The notes: a model not told the origin generated them from the letters alone. Shown: positions 17,075-26,242, counted from the stretch's first letter. The stretch: 64,000 nt of DNA from Streptomyces griseus subsp. griseus (GCF_000720255.1 NZ_JOJE01000009.1:1-64000), one strand, 5' to 3'. A program made the numbers and translations.

Positions 17075-17177
17075 GACGGGGCACTCCTTTCGGTGCACGC
17101 CATACGTCCCACCCGAGTGCCAAGGCTTCACGGCCCCGGCACGTCACCACCCGGACGGCCGAGCACCCCGGGCCACG

Positions 17178-17741
17178 TCACCGTGCGCGTCCCCGGCCCG
17201 TGAGGACGTCACGGATCCGGTCGATGACGCCGAGTTCCGGGGCGGCCAGTTTGGTGACCAGGGGGGAGTCGGGGAGCTGTGGGCGGGGGCGGGTCGGGGC
17301 GGTCGCCCTGCCGTGCCGTACCTTTTCGCCGAGCTGTTCCAGGAGGTCGGCGGGGCAGACCGCCTGCAGTCGCGGGAAGAGGAGCTGTTCCTCCTCGCGC
17401 AGGTGAACCGTGACGCGGGTGACGAGTTCCAGCACCAGCCGGTCAAAGGTCTCCTGGTCCGGCTCCGAGCCCCGCAGCGCCTGGAGGATCTCCTCGATCT
17501 CGGTGTGCTCGGCGAGTTCTCTCTCGGCCCACCGCGGCCCTTCCGCCACGTGGTCGCGCACCGCTGGATACAGGTACTCCCTCTCGACCACCGCGTGACG
17601 CACGAGTTCGATGCCCACGTGTTCGACGAGTTCCCGGCGTGCCGCGCTTCCGGGCTCGGCGGAGCGGATGCGGTCGAACAGTCGCCGCACCTTGTGGTGA
17701 TCGGCGGTGAGTTCCTGGATGACGTCCACGCCCTGAGCCAC
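17178..17741 (-). CDS. Hemerythrin-domain protein 2 (tandem paralogue)
   Basis: 187 residues from a GTG at 17741 with AAAGGAA just upstream. The same layout as its neighbour: DHHKVRRLFDRIR, RHAVVEREYLYPAV, EHTEIEEIL and VHLREEEQLLFPRL supply the diiron ligands. Both proteins have the same length and the same C-terminal pattern (DRIRDVLTGRGRAR here, DRFRDMLTGRGKQG there), so they arose by tandem duplication. Here the third ligand block reads EHTEIEE instead of DHREVER, so the sites may differ in behaviour. Confidence 0.9.
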   Translation of the reverse strand: MAQGVDVIQELTADHHKVRRLFDRIRSAEPGSAARRELVEHVGIELVRHAVVEREYLYPAVRDHVAEGPRWAERELAEHTEIEEILQALRGSEPDQETFDRLVLELVTRVTVHLREEEQLLFPRLQAVCPADLLEQLGEKVRHGRATAPTRPRPQLPDSPLVTKLAAPELGVIDRIRDVLTGRGRAR

Positions 17742-17814
17742 CGGATTCCTTTCACTCCACGCCGGAGCGTGAACTCCGGCAGACGAACGACATCGACGGT
17801 TTCGAAGCCGTGCC

Positions 17815-17849
17815 CCTGTTGTGCGTAATGCGAGGAATTGCGCAACAGG
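17815..17849. promoter_or_regulatory. Inverted repeat between hemerythrin and cytochrome b genes
   Basis: CCTGTTG (17815-17821) pairs with CAACAGG (17843-17849), extended imperfectly inwards (TGCG/TGCGC). A second inverted repeat, GCCGGAG/CTCCGGC, lies at 17761-17780. Both sit in the divergent promoter region and could be operators for a shared redox regulator (inference). Confidence 0.5.
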
Positions 17850-17900
17850 TCACGCATAGTCCCCATGGCAGCGAATGGCAAGGGCCGAGGGAGCGTGTGC

Positions 17901-19538
17901 ATGCTGTTCCGGAAACGGATGGCGGGGCTGGAGGCCAGAGCTCGACAAGCGGCGTTCACCGGATATGTCGGGGTGGACCGCCGCGCGCCGGTGTCCGAGG
18001 CGGGGCAGCAGTTGATGCGGAAGGCGTTCCCGGACCACTGGTCGTTCCTGCTGGGCGAGATCGCCCTGTACAGCTTTGTCGTGCTGGTGGTGACCGGCAG
18101 TTATCTGACCCTGTTCTTCGATCCCGGTATGAGCGAAGGCGCCTACGCCGGATCCTACGTACCTCTGCAGGGACTGCAGGTCACGAAGGCGTACGAGTCG
18201 ACGCTCCACATCAGCTTCGATGTGCGGGGCGGCCTGCTGATCCGGCAGGCGCACCACTGGGCGGCGCTGGTCTTCGTCGCCGCCATCGGCGTCCACATGT
18301 TGCGTGTCTTCTTCACCGGCGCGTTCCGCCGGCCGCGTGAACTGAACTGGGTGCTCGGGGTCACGCTCTTCCTGCTGGCGCTCCTGGAGGGGTTCTGCGG
18401 TTACTCGCTCCCCGACGACCTGCTGTCCGGCACCGGGCTGCGCACCGCGAACAGCATCGTGCTGTCCATTCCCGTCGTAGGCACGTATCTGAGCTTCTTC
18501 ATCTGGGGTGGGTCCTTCCCCGGACACGTGCTGATTCCCCGGTTGTACATCGTGCACGTGCTCTTCGTCCCCGGCCTTCTCATCGCCCTGATCGGCGCCC
18601 ATCTCGTGCTCGTCGTCTACCTGAAGCACACCCAGTGGTCCGCTCCCGGAAAGACCAACCGCAACGTCGTCGGGCAGCCGATGTTCCCCCAGTTCACCGC
18701 CAAGTCCTCCGGCCTGTTGCTGATGGTCTTCGGCGCCATCACCGCGCTGAGCGGCGTGGCCCAGATCAATCCGGTCTGGCTGTACGGTCCGTACCGGGCC
18801 GACCAGTCCTCGACCGGCTCGCAGCCGGACTGGTACGTGGGCTTCCTCGAAGGCGCCCTGCGGCTCATGCCCCCGTGGGAGAACAACGTCGCGGGGCACA
18901 CCATCATGTGGAACGTCTTCCTCCCCGCGGTGGTACTTCCCGGGCTGCTGTTCCTGGTCCTGTATCTGTACCCGTACTTCGAGAAGTGGGTGACCGGGGA
19001 CCTGATGGAGCACCATCTGTGCGACCGGCCGCGCGACCGGCCCACCCGGACGGGTCTGGGAGTGGCCGCCATCGTGTTCTACGCGGTCCTGCTGATGGCC
19101 GGAGCCAATGACGTGATCGCCGCCGGCTTCCGCATCTCCGTGGAGGCTCTCACCTGGATCTTCCGGGTGGCTGTGATCGCCGGCCCGGTACTCGCCTTCC
19201 TGACCACCAAGCGGGTCTGTCTCGCCTTCCAGGCACACGACCGGCGGGTGCTGGAGGAGGGAGAGGAGACCGGCAACGTCAGCCAGAACGTCAACGGGGG
19301 CATCAGCGACAGCCACCGGCCCATCGACGCCGGGCGGCGATACCGGCTGCTGGTGCGGGACATGCCGCAGCCCTTGGAGCATCCCGGCGAGCGGGCACCG
19401 CGTCGGCACCGGCTCCGGGCCAGGCTGAGCGGCTGGTACTACCGCGACCGGGTGGACATGCCCGCCACCACGGAGGAACGCCTGCAGATCACGGGCAGGA
19501 CGCTGGATCCGGTCGGCGGAGGCGAAGAGGAGAAGTAA
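17901..19538 (+). CDS. Cytochrome b subunit (QcrB-like), stand-alone paralogue
   Basis: 545 residues from the ATG at 17901; GAGGGAG 8 bases upstream supports it over the open frame from 17838. It has the actinobacterial QcrB core FPDHWSFLLGE, LIRQAHHWAALVF...GVHMLRVFFTGAFR (haem ligands), GYSLPDDLLSGTG, a second His pair in PGHVLIPRLYIVHV/GAHLVLVVYLKH, the PEWY-type loop replaced by QPDWYVGFLEG, and a C-terminal cytosolic tail. About nine membrane segments. It transfers electrons from menaquinol within the bc complex. No Rieske (QcrA) or cytochrome c (QcrC) gene is nearby, so it is probably a second copy that borrows partners or works alone with the adjacent oxidase. Confidence 0.92.
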   Translation: MLFRKRMAGLEARARQAAFTGYVGVDRRAPVSEAGQQLMRKAFPDHWSFLLGEIALYSFVVLVVTGSYLTLFFDPGMSEGAYAGSYVPLQGLQVTKAYESTLHISFDVRGGLLIRQAHHWAALVFVAAIGVHMLRVFFTGAFRRPRELNWVLGVTLFLLALLEGFCGYSLPDDLLSGTGLRTANSIVLSIPVVGTYLSFFIWGGSFPGHVLIPRLYIVHVLFVPGLLIALIGAHLVLVVYLKHTQWSAPGKTNRNVVGQPMFPQFTAKSSGLLLMVFGAITALSGVAQINPVWLYGPYRADQSSTGSQPDWYVGFLEGALRLMPPWENNVAGHTIMWNVFLPAVVLPGLLFLVLYLYPYFEKWVTGDLMEHHLCDRPRDRPTRTGLGVAAIVFYAVLLMAGANDVIAAGFRISVEALTWIFRVAVIAGPVLAFLTTKRVCLAFQAHDRRVLEEGEETGNVSQNVNGGISDSHRPIDAGRRYRLLVRDMPQPLEHPGERAPRRHRLRARLSGWYYRDRVDMPATTEERLQITGRTLDPVGGGEEEK

Positions 19539-19546
19539 TCGTCGGC

Positions 19547-19563
19547 GGCCACGCGCGGTGGCC
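19547..19563. terminator. Hairpin between convergent cytochrome b and ctaF
   Basis: GGCCAC (19547-19552) and GTGGCC (19558-19563) with a 5-base loop; outer GC bases extend the stem. It lies in the 38 bases between the two stops. Confidence 0.65.
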
Positions 19564-19576
19564 TCCGCCGGCTCCG

Positions 19577-19966
19577 TCAGTCGGCACGCCCGGCGAACTG
19601 GAAGGTCATTCCCAGGATGCCTGCCATCGTGGCACCGAACCCGATGAGGAACAGCCAGAGTCCGTAGACGACGCCGACGGCCATCAGGCCGACACCGAAT
19701 CCGGTCATCGGCGGGTAGCCGCTGTGCGGCGGGAAGAAGTCCAGCGGGCCGGAGCGCTCGTGGATCTCGGCGTCCGGGCGGTCTTCGGGTCGCTTTCCCT
19801 TGCGGCGATAGTTCACGGCGCAGAAGAAGGCGATGACCGCGGACATGCCGAAGGAAACGGTGAGCGCCGCGATCCCGGCCGGTTCCCGGGCGAACCAGAT
19901 GTAGACGGCGTCGGTGACGAGGAAGAACATTGCGACGCCCGCGAAGAGATACGCCTCGGACTTCAT
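19577..19966 (-). CDS. ctaF: Cytochrome c oxidase subunit IV (CtaF-type)
   Basis: 129 residues, four predicted membrane segments, starting [15 protein letters not shown] as in actinobacterial CtaF. The soluble loop has [19 protein letters not shown], and the family's C-terminal half follows with two helices ([17 protein letters not shown] and GILGMTFQF). It assembles with subunit I of the aa3 oxidase. Its ATG overlaps the ctaD stop (ATGA, 19963-19966), so the pair is translationally coupled. Confidence 0.92.
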   Translation of the reverse strand: MKSEAYLFAGVAMFFLVTDAVYIWFAREPAGIAALTVSFGMSAVIAFFCAVNYRRKGKRPEDRPDAEIHERSGPLDFFPPHSGYPPMTGFGVGLMAVGVVYGLWLFLIGFGATMAGILGMTFQFAGRAD

Positions 19967-21681
19967 TCGCTCTGCCCTCCGAGGGGGCTGGGTGTGGGTT
20001 CGACCTGGCCGCTCGCGCTTGGACGGATTTCCCGCACTTCCGGGTGGTGCAGGTCGAACGCGGGCGAGTCGGAGCGGATCCGGGGCAGCGCGTGGAAGTT
20101 GTGGCGGGGCGGGGGGCAGGACGTCGCCCACTCCAGTGAGCGCCCGTAGCCCCACGGGTCGTCGACCTCCACCTTCTTCCCGTATCTGCCGCTCTTCCAG
20201 ACGTTGAGGAGGAAGGGCAGCGTGGACAGCCCCAGCAGGAACGCGCCGATCGAGGAGACGGTGTTGAGGAGAGTGAAGCCGTCGGCCGCCAGGTAGTCGG
20301 CGTACCGGCGGGGCATGCCCATTTCGCCGAGCCAGTGCTGGACCAGGAACGTGGTCTGGAAGCCGACGAACAAGGTCCAGAAGTGCATTTTCCCGAGGCG
20401 TTCGTCGAGCATCTTCCCGGTCATCTTCGGCCACCAGAAGTAGAAGCCGCCGAACATGGCGAAGACGATGGTGCCGAACAGCACGTAGTGCAGGTGGGCG
20501 ACGATGAAGTAGGAGTCCGTGAGGTGGAAGTCCAGCGGGGGTGAGGCGATCAGGACCCCGCTGAGACCGCCGAGGAGGAAGGTGACCATGAACCCCACGG
20601 ACCAGAGCATCGGCGTCTCGAACGACAGGCTCCCCCTCACCATGGTGCCGATCCAGTTGAAGAACTTGACCCCGGTCGGCACCGCGATGAGAAACGACAT
20701 CAGGGCGAAGAACGGCAGCAGGACCGCGCCGGTGGCGAACATGTGGTGGGCCCAGACGGTGGCCGACAGCATGGTGATGGCCGTGGTCGCGCCGACCATG
20801 CCGACGTATCCGAAGATCGGCTTTCGGCTGAAGACGGGGACGATCTCGGTGATGACGCCGAAGAACGGCAGGGCGACGATGTAGACCTCGGGATGGCCGA
20901 AGAACCAGAACAGGTGCTGCCACAGGATCGCCCCGCCGTTGGCCGGGTCGTAGATGTGCGCGCCGAACTTGCGGTCCGCCTCCAGGGCCAGCAGGGCCGC
21001 CGTCAGCACGGGGAAGGCCAGCAGGGCGAGGATGGAGGTGAAGAGGATGTTCCAGGTGAAGATCGGCATCCGGAACATCGTCATGCCCGGGGCGCGCAAG
21101 GTGATGATGGTGGCGATGAAGTTCACCGATCCCAGGGTGGTGCTGAGTCCGGCCACGACCAGCCCCATCGCCCACAGGTCCCCGCCGGCTCCCGGTGTGT
21201 GGAGGGCGCTGTTCAGCGGGGCGTAGGCGAACCAGCCGAAGGACGCCGCACCGTCCGGGACCACCACGCCGGAGACGACGATCAGGCCGCCGAAGAGGAA
21301 GAGCCAGTAGGTCAGCGCGTTGAGGCGGGGGAAGGCGACGTCCGGTGCGCCGATCTGCAGCGGCATGATCGCGTTGGCGAACCCCGCGAACGTCGGGGTC
21401 GCGAAGAGCAGCATCATGACCGTGCCGTGGATGGTGAACAGCTGGTTGTACTGCTCCTTGCTGACGATCTGCAGGCCGGGCCGCGCCAGTTCCGCCCGCA
21501 TCAGCATGGCGAGGACGCCGGCCAGGAGGAAGAACGCGAAGGCGGTGACCAGGTACATGTTGCCGATCGTCTTGTGATCGGTCGTGGTCAGGTAGTTCCT
21601 GATCCGTCTGCCCGTGATGACGCGCGGGCTGGAGGAATCGTCCGGTGTCTCCGCACGCCTGTCCTGCTCCAGCTGCGACAT
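19963..21681 (-). CDS. ctaD: Cytochrome c oxidase subunit I, second copy
   Basis: 572 residues with 12 membrane segments. It retains [10 protein letters not shown] (haem ligand), [10 protein letters not shown] with the Cu-B His-Tyr pair and proton-channel Glu, VWAHHMF (Cu-B His), and VAHLHY (haem ligands). The C-terminal signature [25 protein letters not shown] is near identical to housekeeping actinobacterial CtaD as I recall it. No subunit II (ctaC, Cu-A) or III (ctaE) gene is in the window. This looks like the alternative ctaD found next to an orphan qcrB in several streptomycetes. It probably replaces the main subunit under some conditions. Confidence 0.94.
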   Translation of the reverse strand: MSQLEQDRRAETPDDSSSPRVITGRRIRNYLTTTDHKTIGNMYLVTAFAFFLLAGVLAMLMRAELARPGLQIVSKEQYNQLFTIHGTVMMLLFATPTFAGFANAIMPLQIGAPDVAFPRLNALTYWLFLFGGLIVVSGVVVPDGAASFGWFAYAPLNSALHTPGAGGDLWAMGLVVAGLSTTLGSVNFIATIITLRAPGMTMFRMPIFTWNILFTSILALLAFPVLTAALLALEADRKFGAHIYDPANGGAILWQHLFWFFGHPEVYIVALPFFGVITEIVPVFSRKPIFGYVGMVGATTAITMLSATVWAHHMFATGAVLLPFFALMSFLIAVPTGVKFFNWIGTMVRGSLSFETPMLWSVGFMVTFLLGGLSGVLIASPPLDFHLTDSYFIVAHLHYVLFGTIVFAMFGGFYFWWPKMTGKMLDERLGKMHFWTLFVGFQTTFLVQHWLGEMGMPRRYADYLAADGFTLLNTVSSIGAFLLGLSTLPFLLNVWKSGRYGKKVEVDDPWGYGRSLEWATSCPPPRHNFHALPRIRSDSPAFDLHHPEVREIRPSASGQVEPTPSPLGGQSE

Positions 21682-21847
21682 GACCCCTCCGAGAACACTG
21701 GCCTACAGCTCCGGCTCGTGGCTGCGCCTGGTGGGTGTAGCCCTTCGTCCCGCGCGCCAAACGCCGCTGTGAGCCATCCAGCGGTCGTCGTCCGGCAGGG
21801 TCGTCGCCCGCGGTGCCGTCGAGGCCAGGAGCTGTTGCACTCGATGT

Positions 21848-22432
21848 ATGGACGAGGACCGGACCAACCCGCCGGGCCAGTCCCGTGCACCCCAGGTCGA
21901 ACTGATCACCTTCGGCCACAGCACAGCTGAGCGGGGAACCCTGGCGAGGCTCCTCCGGGAGGCCGGAGTCACCGCCGTCGTGGACGTCAGGACCGCTCCG
22001 GGCAGCCGCCGTGACCCGGACCTGTCACGGCAGCGCCTGGCCGTGTGGCTGCCCGAGGAGAACATCGCCTACCGGTGGGAGAAGCGCCTCGGCGGCTTCA
22101 GGACAACGCCCCCGGACTCACCCGACACGGTATGGCGCAACGCGTCCTTCCGCGGCTACGCCGCTCACACGCGCAGCCCGGACTTCGTCGCCGCCATGGA
22201 CAAAGTGCTGCGCCAGGCGGCCGAACAGCGCACCGCGGTGATGTGCAGTGAGGCGGTGTGGTGGCGCTGCCACCGGCGCCTCATCGCCGACTTCGCCGTC
22301 CTGGCCCGCGGCGTGGGCGTCCACCACCTGATGCACGACGGGCGCCTCATCCCCCACACGCCGACACCGGGCGCGCGCCTTCGTGGTGACGGCCTTCTCG
22401 TGTACGACGACGCCGGTGCCGTGCCGCCGTGA
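21848..22432 (+). CDS. DUF488 family protein
   Basis: 194 residues from the ATG at 21848. DUF488 marks are TFGHSTAERGTLARLL near the start, VVDVRTAPGSRR, the middle LGGFR, and CSEAVWWRCHRRLIAD, where a conserved Cys/Trp/Cys-His cluster lies. The biochemical role of the family is unsettled. It is divergent from ctaD over a 166-base gap without a clear operator. Confidence 0.88.
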   Translation: MDEDRTNPPGQSRAPQVELITFGHSTAERGTLARLLREAGVTAVVDVRTAPGSRRDPDLSRQRLAVWLPEENIAYRWEKRLGGFRTTPPDSPDTVWRNASFRGYAAHTRSPDFVAAMDKVLRQAAEQRTAVMCSEAVWWRCHRRLIADFAVLARGVGVHHLMHDGRLIPHTPTPGARLRGDGLLVYDDAGAVPP

Positions 22433-22574
22433 TCTCGGCCGCCGCCGTGAGCTCAGCCGTTCCAGAGGGGCCACGGCGGAAGCAGCGGGACCAGCGGGGA
22501 GTTCCTGAGCAGGCAGGCGCCGCTGAGTATCCCTACTCATGCGCCCGGCGTGACGGTACGGGCAGTGTGGGGCC

Positions 22575-22985
22575 ATGAACCTGCCTGTTGCGCCGCCCGC
22601 CTTCGAGGACGCCGGTGGTCCCGGGAAGCGAGGTCGCGCCGACCGGGGTGCCGATGTCGGAGCCGGATGTGGTCTGGTGTTGCTGGAGCTGATCGCCCTG
22701 GTGGTGATCTTCGGATTGTGGCTCCTGTCGGGGTTCGACCTCGACCCCGGGACGGCCGTCGAGATCGACTCGTTGTGGGGTTATCTGGCCGCCACCGGAG
22801 GGATCGGGGCTCTCGCCGTCGTGGCGGCCGCCATCGCCGCTCGGGCCGGGGCCGTCGTGACCGTCGTGAGTCAGGGGGTCATGGCCGCGCTGATCTGCCT
22901 GCTCGTGTTCGGCGGGGCCATGGTGCAGTCCCACGAGGACGCGGTGTGCCGCGACACCCCGGCCGCGTCGGGATGCGCGGACTGA
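22575..22985 (+). CDS. Small membrane protein, function unknown
   Basis: 136 residues. The N-terminal 30 are soluble and Gly/Pro-rich. Three hydrophobic segments follow: VLLELIALVVIFGLWLL, YLAATGGIGALAVVAAAIA and VSQGVMAALICLLVFGG. The short tail has two Cys (CRDTPAASGC). No family recognised; the layout is common for actinobacterial inner-membrane proteins. It converges on the next gene with no gap. Confidence 0.75.
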   Translation: MNLPVAPPAFEDAGGPGKRGRADRGADVGAGCGLVLLELIALVVIFGLWLLSGFDLDPGTAVEIDSLWGYLAATGGIGALAVVAAAIAARAGAVVTVVSQGVMAALICLLVFGGAMVQSHEDAVCRDTPAASGCAD

Positions 22986-23252
22986 CTACGCGGGCAGCTC
23001 CTCCACGTAACGCTTCGCCATGACGAGCGAGACGTACGGGTATTCGTCGCGGACCGCCTTCATGGCGGCCACGTCGCCACGCTTTCTGCGAACCCCCTGG
23101 ATGCGCTCCTGGTCGACCTGGTTGCGGAATCCTTCGAAGGATCCATACCTGTCCCAGAAAGCCTGCTTACGCTTCTTTGCCGAGCGGTCGCCGGCGACGC
23201 TGATCACCAGCGACAAGACGACCGCGACGACACACGCTATTCCCTCGATCAT
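22986..23252 (-). CDS. Small protein with one membrane segment
   Basis: 88 residues from the ATG at 23252, preferred because GGGGGAGAG lies just before it; an upstream start at 23294 is less likely. One N-terminal hydrophobic segment (GIACVVAVVLSLVISVAG) is followed by a basic, helical cytosolic part (KKRKQAFWDRYGSFEGF, VRRKRGDVAAMKAVRDEYP). No known domain recognised. Confidence 0.75.
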   Translation of the reverse strand: MIEGIACVVAVVLSLVISVAGDRSAKKRKQAFWDRYGSFEGFRNQVDQERIQGVRRKRGDVAAMKAVRDEYPYVSLVMAKRYVEELPA

Positions 23253-23342
23253 GCTCTCCCCCGCTGTTCTGCGTACCGTAACTCCCGTTCTCAATCTACC
23301 CGTTGGTAGCCCCGGACGTGCCGCGAACTGGTGGCCTGTCGG

Positions 23343-24125
23343 CTACTGAACCTGCGACGCGGCGAGGAGGCTGAGGGCGCGTTCCTTCAGTTCGGGGGTG
23401 GCCTTGGTCGCGTCGCCGGAGTCGAAGGGCGGGTGAGGCGCGTACTCGACGGCGAGTTGGATGGCTCTGGCCGTGTCCTCTCCGGCGATCAGCGCGGCGA
23501 GGTAGAGGGCCATGTCCAGGCCGGCCGAGACTCCGGCGGCGGTGACGATCCGGCCGGAGTGGACGTAGCGCCGGGGCAGGTAGGTGACGTCGAAGGTGGT
23601 CCGGAGGTAGTCGGCGGAGGCCCAGTACGTCGTTGCCTCCCGTCCGTCCAGCAGGCCCGCCGCGGCGAGGATCAGGCTGCCGGTGCAGACGGAGGTGGTC
23701 CAGCGGGTGTGGCGGTGGATCCGGCGGATCCAGGCCAGGAGCGCCTCGTTCGTCATCGCGGCGACGGTGCCGCGGTTGCCGGCGCCCGGGACGAGGAGGA
23801 CGTCGAGGCGGTCGACCTCGGCGAGGGAGCGGTCCGCGACCACCGCCACGTCCCCCGTGTCGGTGCGGACCGGGCCGCGGTGTTCGGCGATCGTCGTGAC
23901 CGTCGCGTCCGGCAGCCGGGAGAGGATCTCGGCGGGGCCGGTGGGGTCCAGGAGGCTGTAGCCGTCGTAGAGAAGGATGCCTATGTGCGGGCCGGAGCCG
24001 GCGGGGTCCGGCCTGGTCGGGGTGGCGGCCCGCGCGGGATCCGTCGTGGTCGCGGCCGTGGTGGCGAGCGCCGCGGTGGCCAGGGTGCCTCGGAGTACGT
24101 TTCTGCGTGTCGTCGTAGGGCTCAT
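23343..24125 (-). CDS. Tat-exported DJ-1/PfpI family protein
   Basis: 260 residues. The start MSPTTTRRNVLRG is a twin-arginine signal, followed by an alanine-rich core ending near ARA. The mature part is a DJ-1/PfpI domain: GILLYDGYSLLDPTGPAEIL, LLVPGAGNRGT, and the nucleophile elbow TSVCTGSLILAAAGLLDGREATTYW with the conserved Cys. It starts inside the stop of the GlxA-type regulator upstream (ATGA overlap, 24122-24125). It may act on a small metabolite outside the cytoplasm that the regulator senses; this is inference. Confidence 0.9.
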   Translation of the reverse strand: MSPTTTRRNVLRGTLATAALATTAATTTDPARAATPTRPDPAGSGPHIGILLYDGYSLLDPTGPAEILSRLPDATVTTIAEHRGPVRTDTGDVAVVADRSLAEVDRLDVLLVPGAGNRGTVAAMTNEALLAWIRRIHRHTRWTTSVCTGSLILAAAGLLDGREATTYWASADYLRTTFDVTYLPRRYVHSGRIVTAAGVSAGLDMALYLAALIAGEDTARAIQLAVEYAPHPPFDSGDATKATPELKERALSLLAASQVQ

Positions 24126-25126
24126 GCCACGGGAGTCTGCTGGCGCGGCGCGGTGAGCGGGGGCGGCATGTCCGGCATCCTGCGGATCCTGTCCCCCGTG
24201 ACCCCGTAGTGGTCGAGGAAGGCCTGCCGGAGTGTCTCCGGTGAGCGGAAGCCGCAGCGGCGGGCGATCGCGCTCAGGGACAGCCCGCTGGACCGGACGA
24301 GGTGCGCCGCGGCCTCGGTGCGGGCGGCGCGGACCGCGCGGGCCGGGGTGGTGCCGAGGTGGGTGCTGAAGAGGCGGGTGAGGTGGCGGGGGCTGACGCC
24401 CGCGCGGGCCGCCAGGGCGGTGGGCGTCAGGTCCTCGGCGAGATGGCCGGTGATGTAGCCGGTCAGGTCCCGTACCAGCCGGTCCTCCGGCGGCGGTGCG
24501 GCCAGGAACAGGGAGATCTGCGCCTGGTCGGCCGGGCGGTGGAGGTGGGTGACGAGCTCGCGGGCGACGGAGCGGGCCAGCGTCGGGCCGTGGTCGTCCT
24601 CGATGAGGGCCAGCGTGAGGTCCAGCGCGCTGGTGACTCCGGCAGAGGTGTAGACGTTGCCGTCGCGTATGCACAGGGGGTGGACGTCCACGGCCACGTC
24701 GGGGTGGCGTGCGGCCAGCCGCTCTCCCCAGCCCCAGTGGGTCGTCACCCGTCTGTGGTCGAGGAGGCCGGCGGCAGCCAGGACGTAGGCACCGGTGCAG
24801 ACGGACGCGACGCGGCGGCTGAGGCCGGCCAGTCGGCGCACCTGTTCCAGTAAGCGCTCGTCCGCCGCCGCGTCCTCGCAGCCGACGCCGCCCACGACGA
24901 TCAGTGTGTCCAGCCGTCCGGCCACGGCCTCCAGGCTCCTCCCCGCCGCCATCAGCACGCCTGCCGAGCTGCGTACGGCCCGGCGGCCGAGGGTGCCCAG
25001 TTCGATGGTGTAGGGGGGCGCGGCCCCGTAGCGGTTGGCGATGTCCAGCGCGCCGCTGGGGCAGGCGATGTCGAGGATCTGGGCGTCGTCGTAGGCGGCG
25101 ATCAGCATGCGCCGGGTGGTGGTCAT
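24122..25126 (-). CDS. GlxA-type transcriptional regulator (DJ-1 plus AraC HTH)
   Basis: 334 residues; AGAGGGGGC before the ATG is a clear ribosome site. The N-terminal DJ-1/PfpI domain has VVGGVGCEDAAAD and VASVCTGAYVLAAAGLLDHRRVTTHWGW. The C-terminal AraC double helix-turn-helix starts at about residue 215 (LTPTALAARAGVSPRHLTRLF, then LSLSAIARRCGFRSPETLRQAF). It is translationally coupled to a second, exported DJ-1 protein. Paired 19-base direct repeats 9 bases upstream of its start are likely its own binding sites. Confidence 0.93.
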   Translation of the reverse strand: MTTTRRMLIAAYDDAQILDIACPSGALDIANRYGAAPPYTIELGTLGRRAVRSSAGVLMAAGRSLEAVAGRLDTLIVVGGVGCEDAAADERLLEQVRRLAGLSRRVASVCTGAYVLAAAGLLDHRRVTTHWGWGERLAARHPDVAVDVHPLCIRDGNVYTSAGVTSALDLTLALIEDDHGPTLARSVARELVTHLHRPADQAQISLFLAAPPPEDRLVRDLTGYITGHLAEDLTPTALAARAGVSPRHLTRLFSTHLGTTPARAVRAARTEAAAHLVRSSGLSLSAIARRCGFRSPETLRQAFLDHYGVTGDRIRRMPDMPPPLTAPRQQTPVA

Positions 25127-25134
25127 GCCCCCTC

Positions 25135-25178
25135 TGATACACCAGGGGCGCGTGCGGCCTGATGCACCAGGGGCGCGT
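25135..25178. promoter_or_regulatory. Two 19-base direct repeats upstream of the GlxA-type gene
   Basis: TGATACACCAGGGGCGCGT (25135-25153) and TGATGCACCAGGGGCGCGT (25160-25178) differ at one base, with a 25-base period. AraC proteins commonly bind such tandem direct repeats, so these are candidate autoregulatory sites. Confidence 0.6.
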
Positions 25179-25195
25179 CCAGCGCAGGGGTGCGG

Positions 25196-26242
25196 TCAGG
25201 CGGTGCGTTTGCGGGATGCCGTCTTCTTCGCGGGCGCCTTCTTCGCCGTGGACGTCGACTTCTTCGCCGTGCTCTTGGTCGCCGCCGTCTTCTTCGCTGC
25301 CTGTGCCGACTTCGTGGACTTCGCCGTCTTCGCGGTGGACTTCGTCGTGGAGCCGGACGCGGCGGTCTTCCTCGCGGGTGTCTTCTTCGCGGTGGACGTC
25401 GATTTCTTCCCGCCGGTCTGCTTCGGGGTCGCGCGGGCGGGGAGGCGGGCGACCTCCGCGTCCTCGCCCCGCGACTCCTTGGCCGCCCGCACGCTGTTCT
25501 CCAGGGCGGCCATCAGGTCGAGGACCTTGCCGCCCGCCGCGGGCTCCGGCGCCTCGGGCGGGGTCTCGCCGGCCGCCTTCGCCGCGATGACCTCCTCCAG
25601 GGCCTCGCGGTACTCGTCGTGCAGATCCTCCAGATCGACCTCGCCGAGCGTGTCCATCAGGGCGTCCGCGAGGTCGAGCTCCTGGTCGCGAACGGTGACG
25701 TCGGTGTCGGGGGCGACGCCCTGGGGGTCGCGGACCTCGTCCGGCCACAGCAGCCCGTGCATGGCGATGGCGTCGCCGACCACCCGGAGCATGCCCAGCC
25801 GTTCCCGGCCGCGCAGGGCGTACTTCGCGATGGCGACCTTCCGGCTGCGTTTCAGGGCCTCGCGCAGCAGGGTGTACGGCTTGGCGGCCGGGGCGCCGCC
25901 CGCCTGGAGGTAGTAGGCCGCGTCCATCTGGAGCGGGTCGATCCGGTCGCCCGGCACGAAGGCCACGATCTCGATCGTGCGGGCGGTCGGAATCGGCAGG
26001 TGAGCCAGGTCGTCGTCGGTGATCGGGACGATGGTGCCGTCCGCGTCCTCGTACCCCTTGCCGATCTCCGCCTGGCTGACCTCGCGGTCCTCCAGTTCGC
26101 AGACCTTGCGGTAGCGGATGCGGCCGCCGTCCTCCGTGTGGATCTGACGGAAGGAGATCGAGTGGCTCTCCGTGGCGTTCACCAGCTTGATCGGGATGCT
26201 GACCAGGCCGAACGAGATCGCGCCGTTCCAGATGGATCTCAC
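25196..26242 (-). CDS. ku: Ku protein, non-homologous end joining
   Basis: 348 residues from the GTG at 26242; AAAGG 9 bases before it decides against the GTG at 26251, which directly abuts that site. The Ku core begins RSIWNGAISFGLVSIPIKL, followed by the beta-barrel region (GRIRYRKVCELEDREV, YYLQAG, YALRGRERLGMLR). The final 80-90 residues are a Lys/Ala/Thr-rich tail (repeats of STAKK and APAKKTA) like that of histone H1, expected to bind DNA. The homodimer binds DNA ends and recruits LigD-type enzymes. It is divergent from the polymerase-domain gene at 26328. Confidence 0.94.
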   Translation of the reverse strand: MRSIWNGAISFGLVSIPIKLVNATESHSISFRQIHTEDGGRIRYRKVCELEDREVSQAEIGKGYEDADGTIVPITDDDLAHLPIPTARTIEIVAFVPGDRIDPLQMDAAYYLQAGGAPAAKPYTLLREALKRSRKVAIAKYALRGRERLGMLRVVGDAIAMHGLLWPDEVRDPQGVAPDTDVTVRDQELDLADALMDTLGEVDLEDLHDEYREALEEVIAAKAAGETPPEAPEPAAGGKVLDLMAALENSVRAAKESRGEDAEVARLPARATPKQTGGKKSTSTAKKTPARKTAASGSTTKSTAKTAKSTKSAQAAKKTAATKSTAKKSTSTAKKAPAKKTASRKRTA

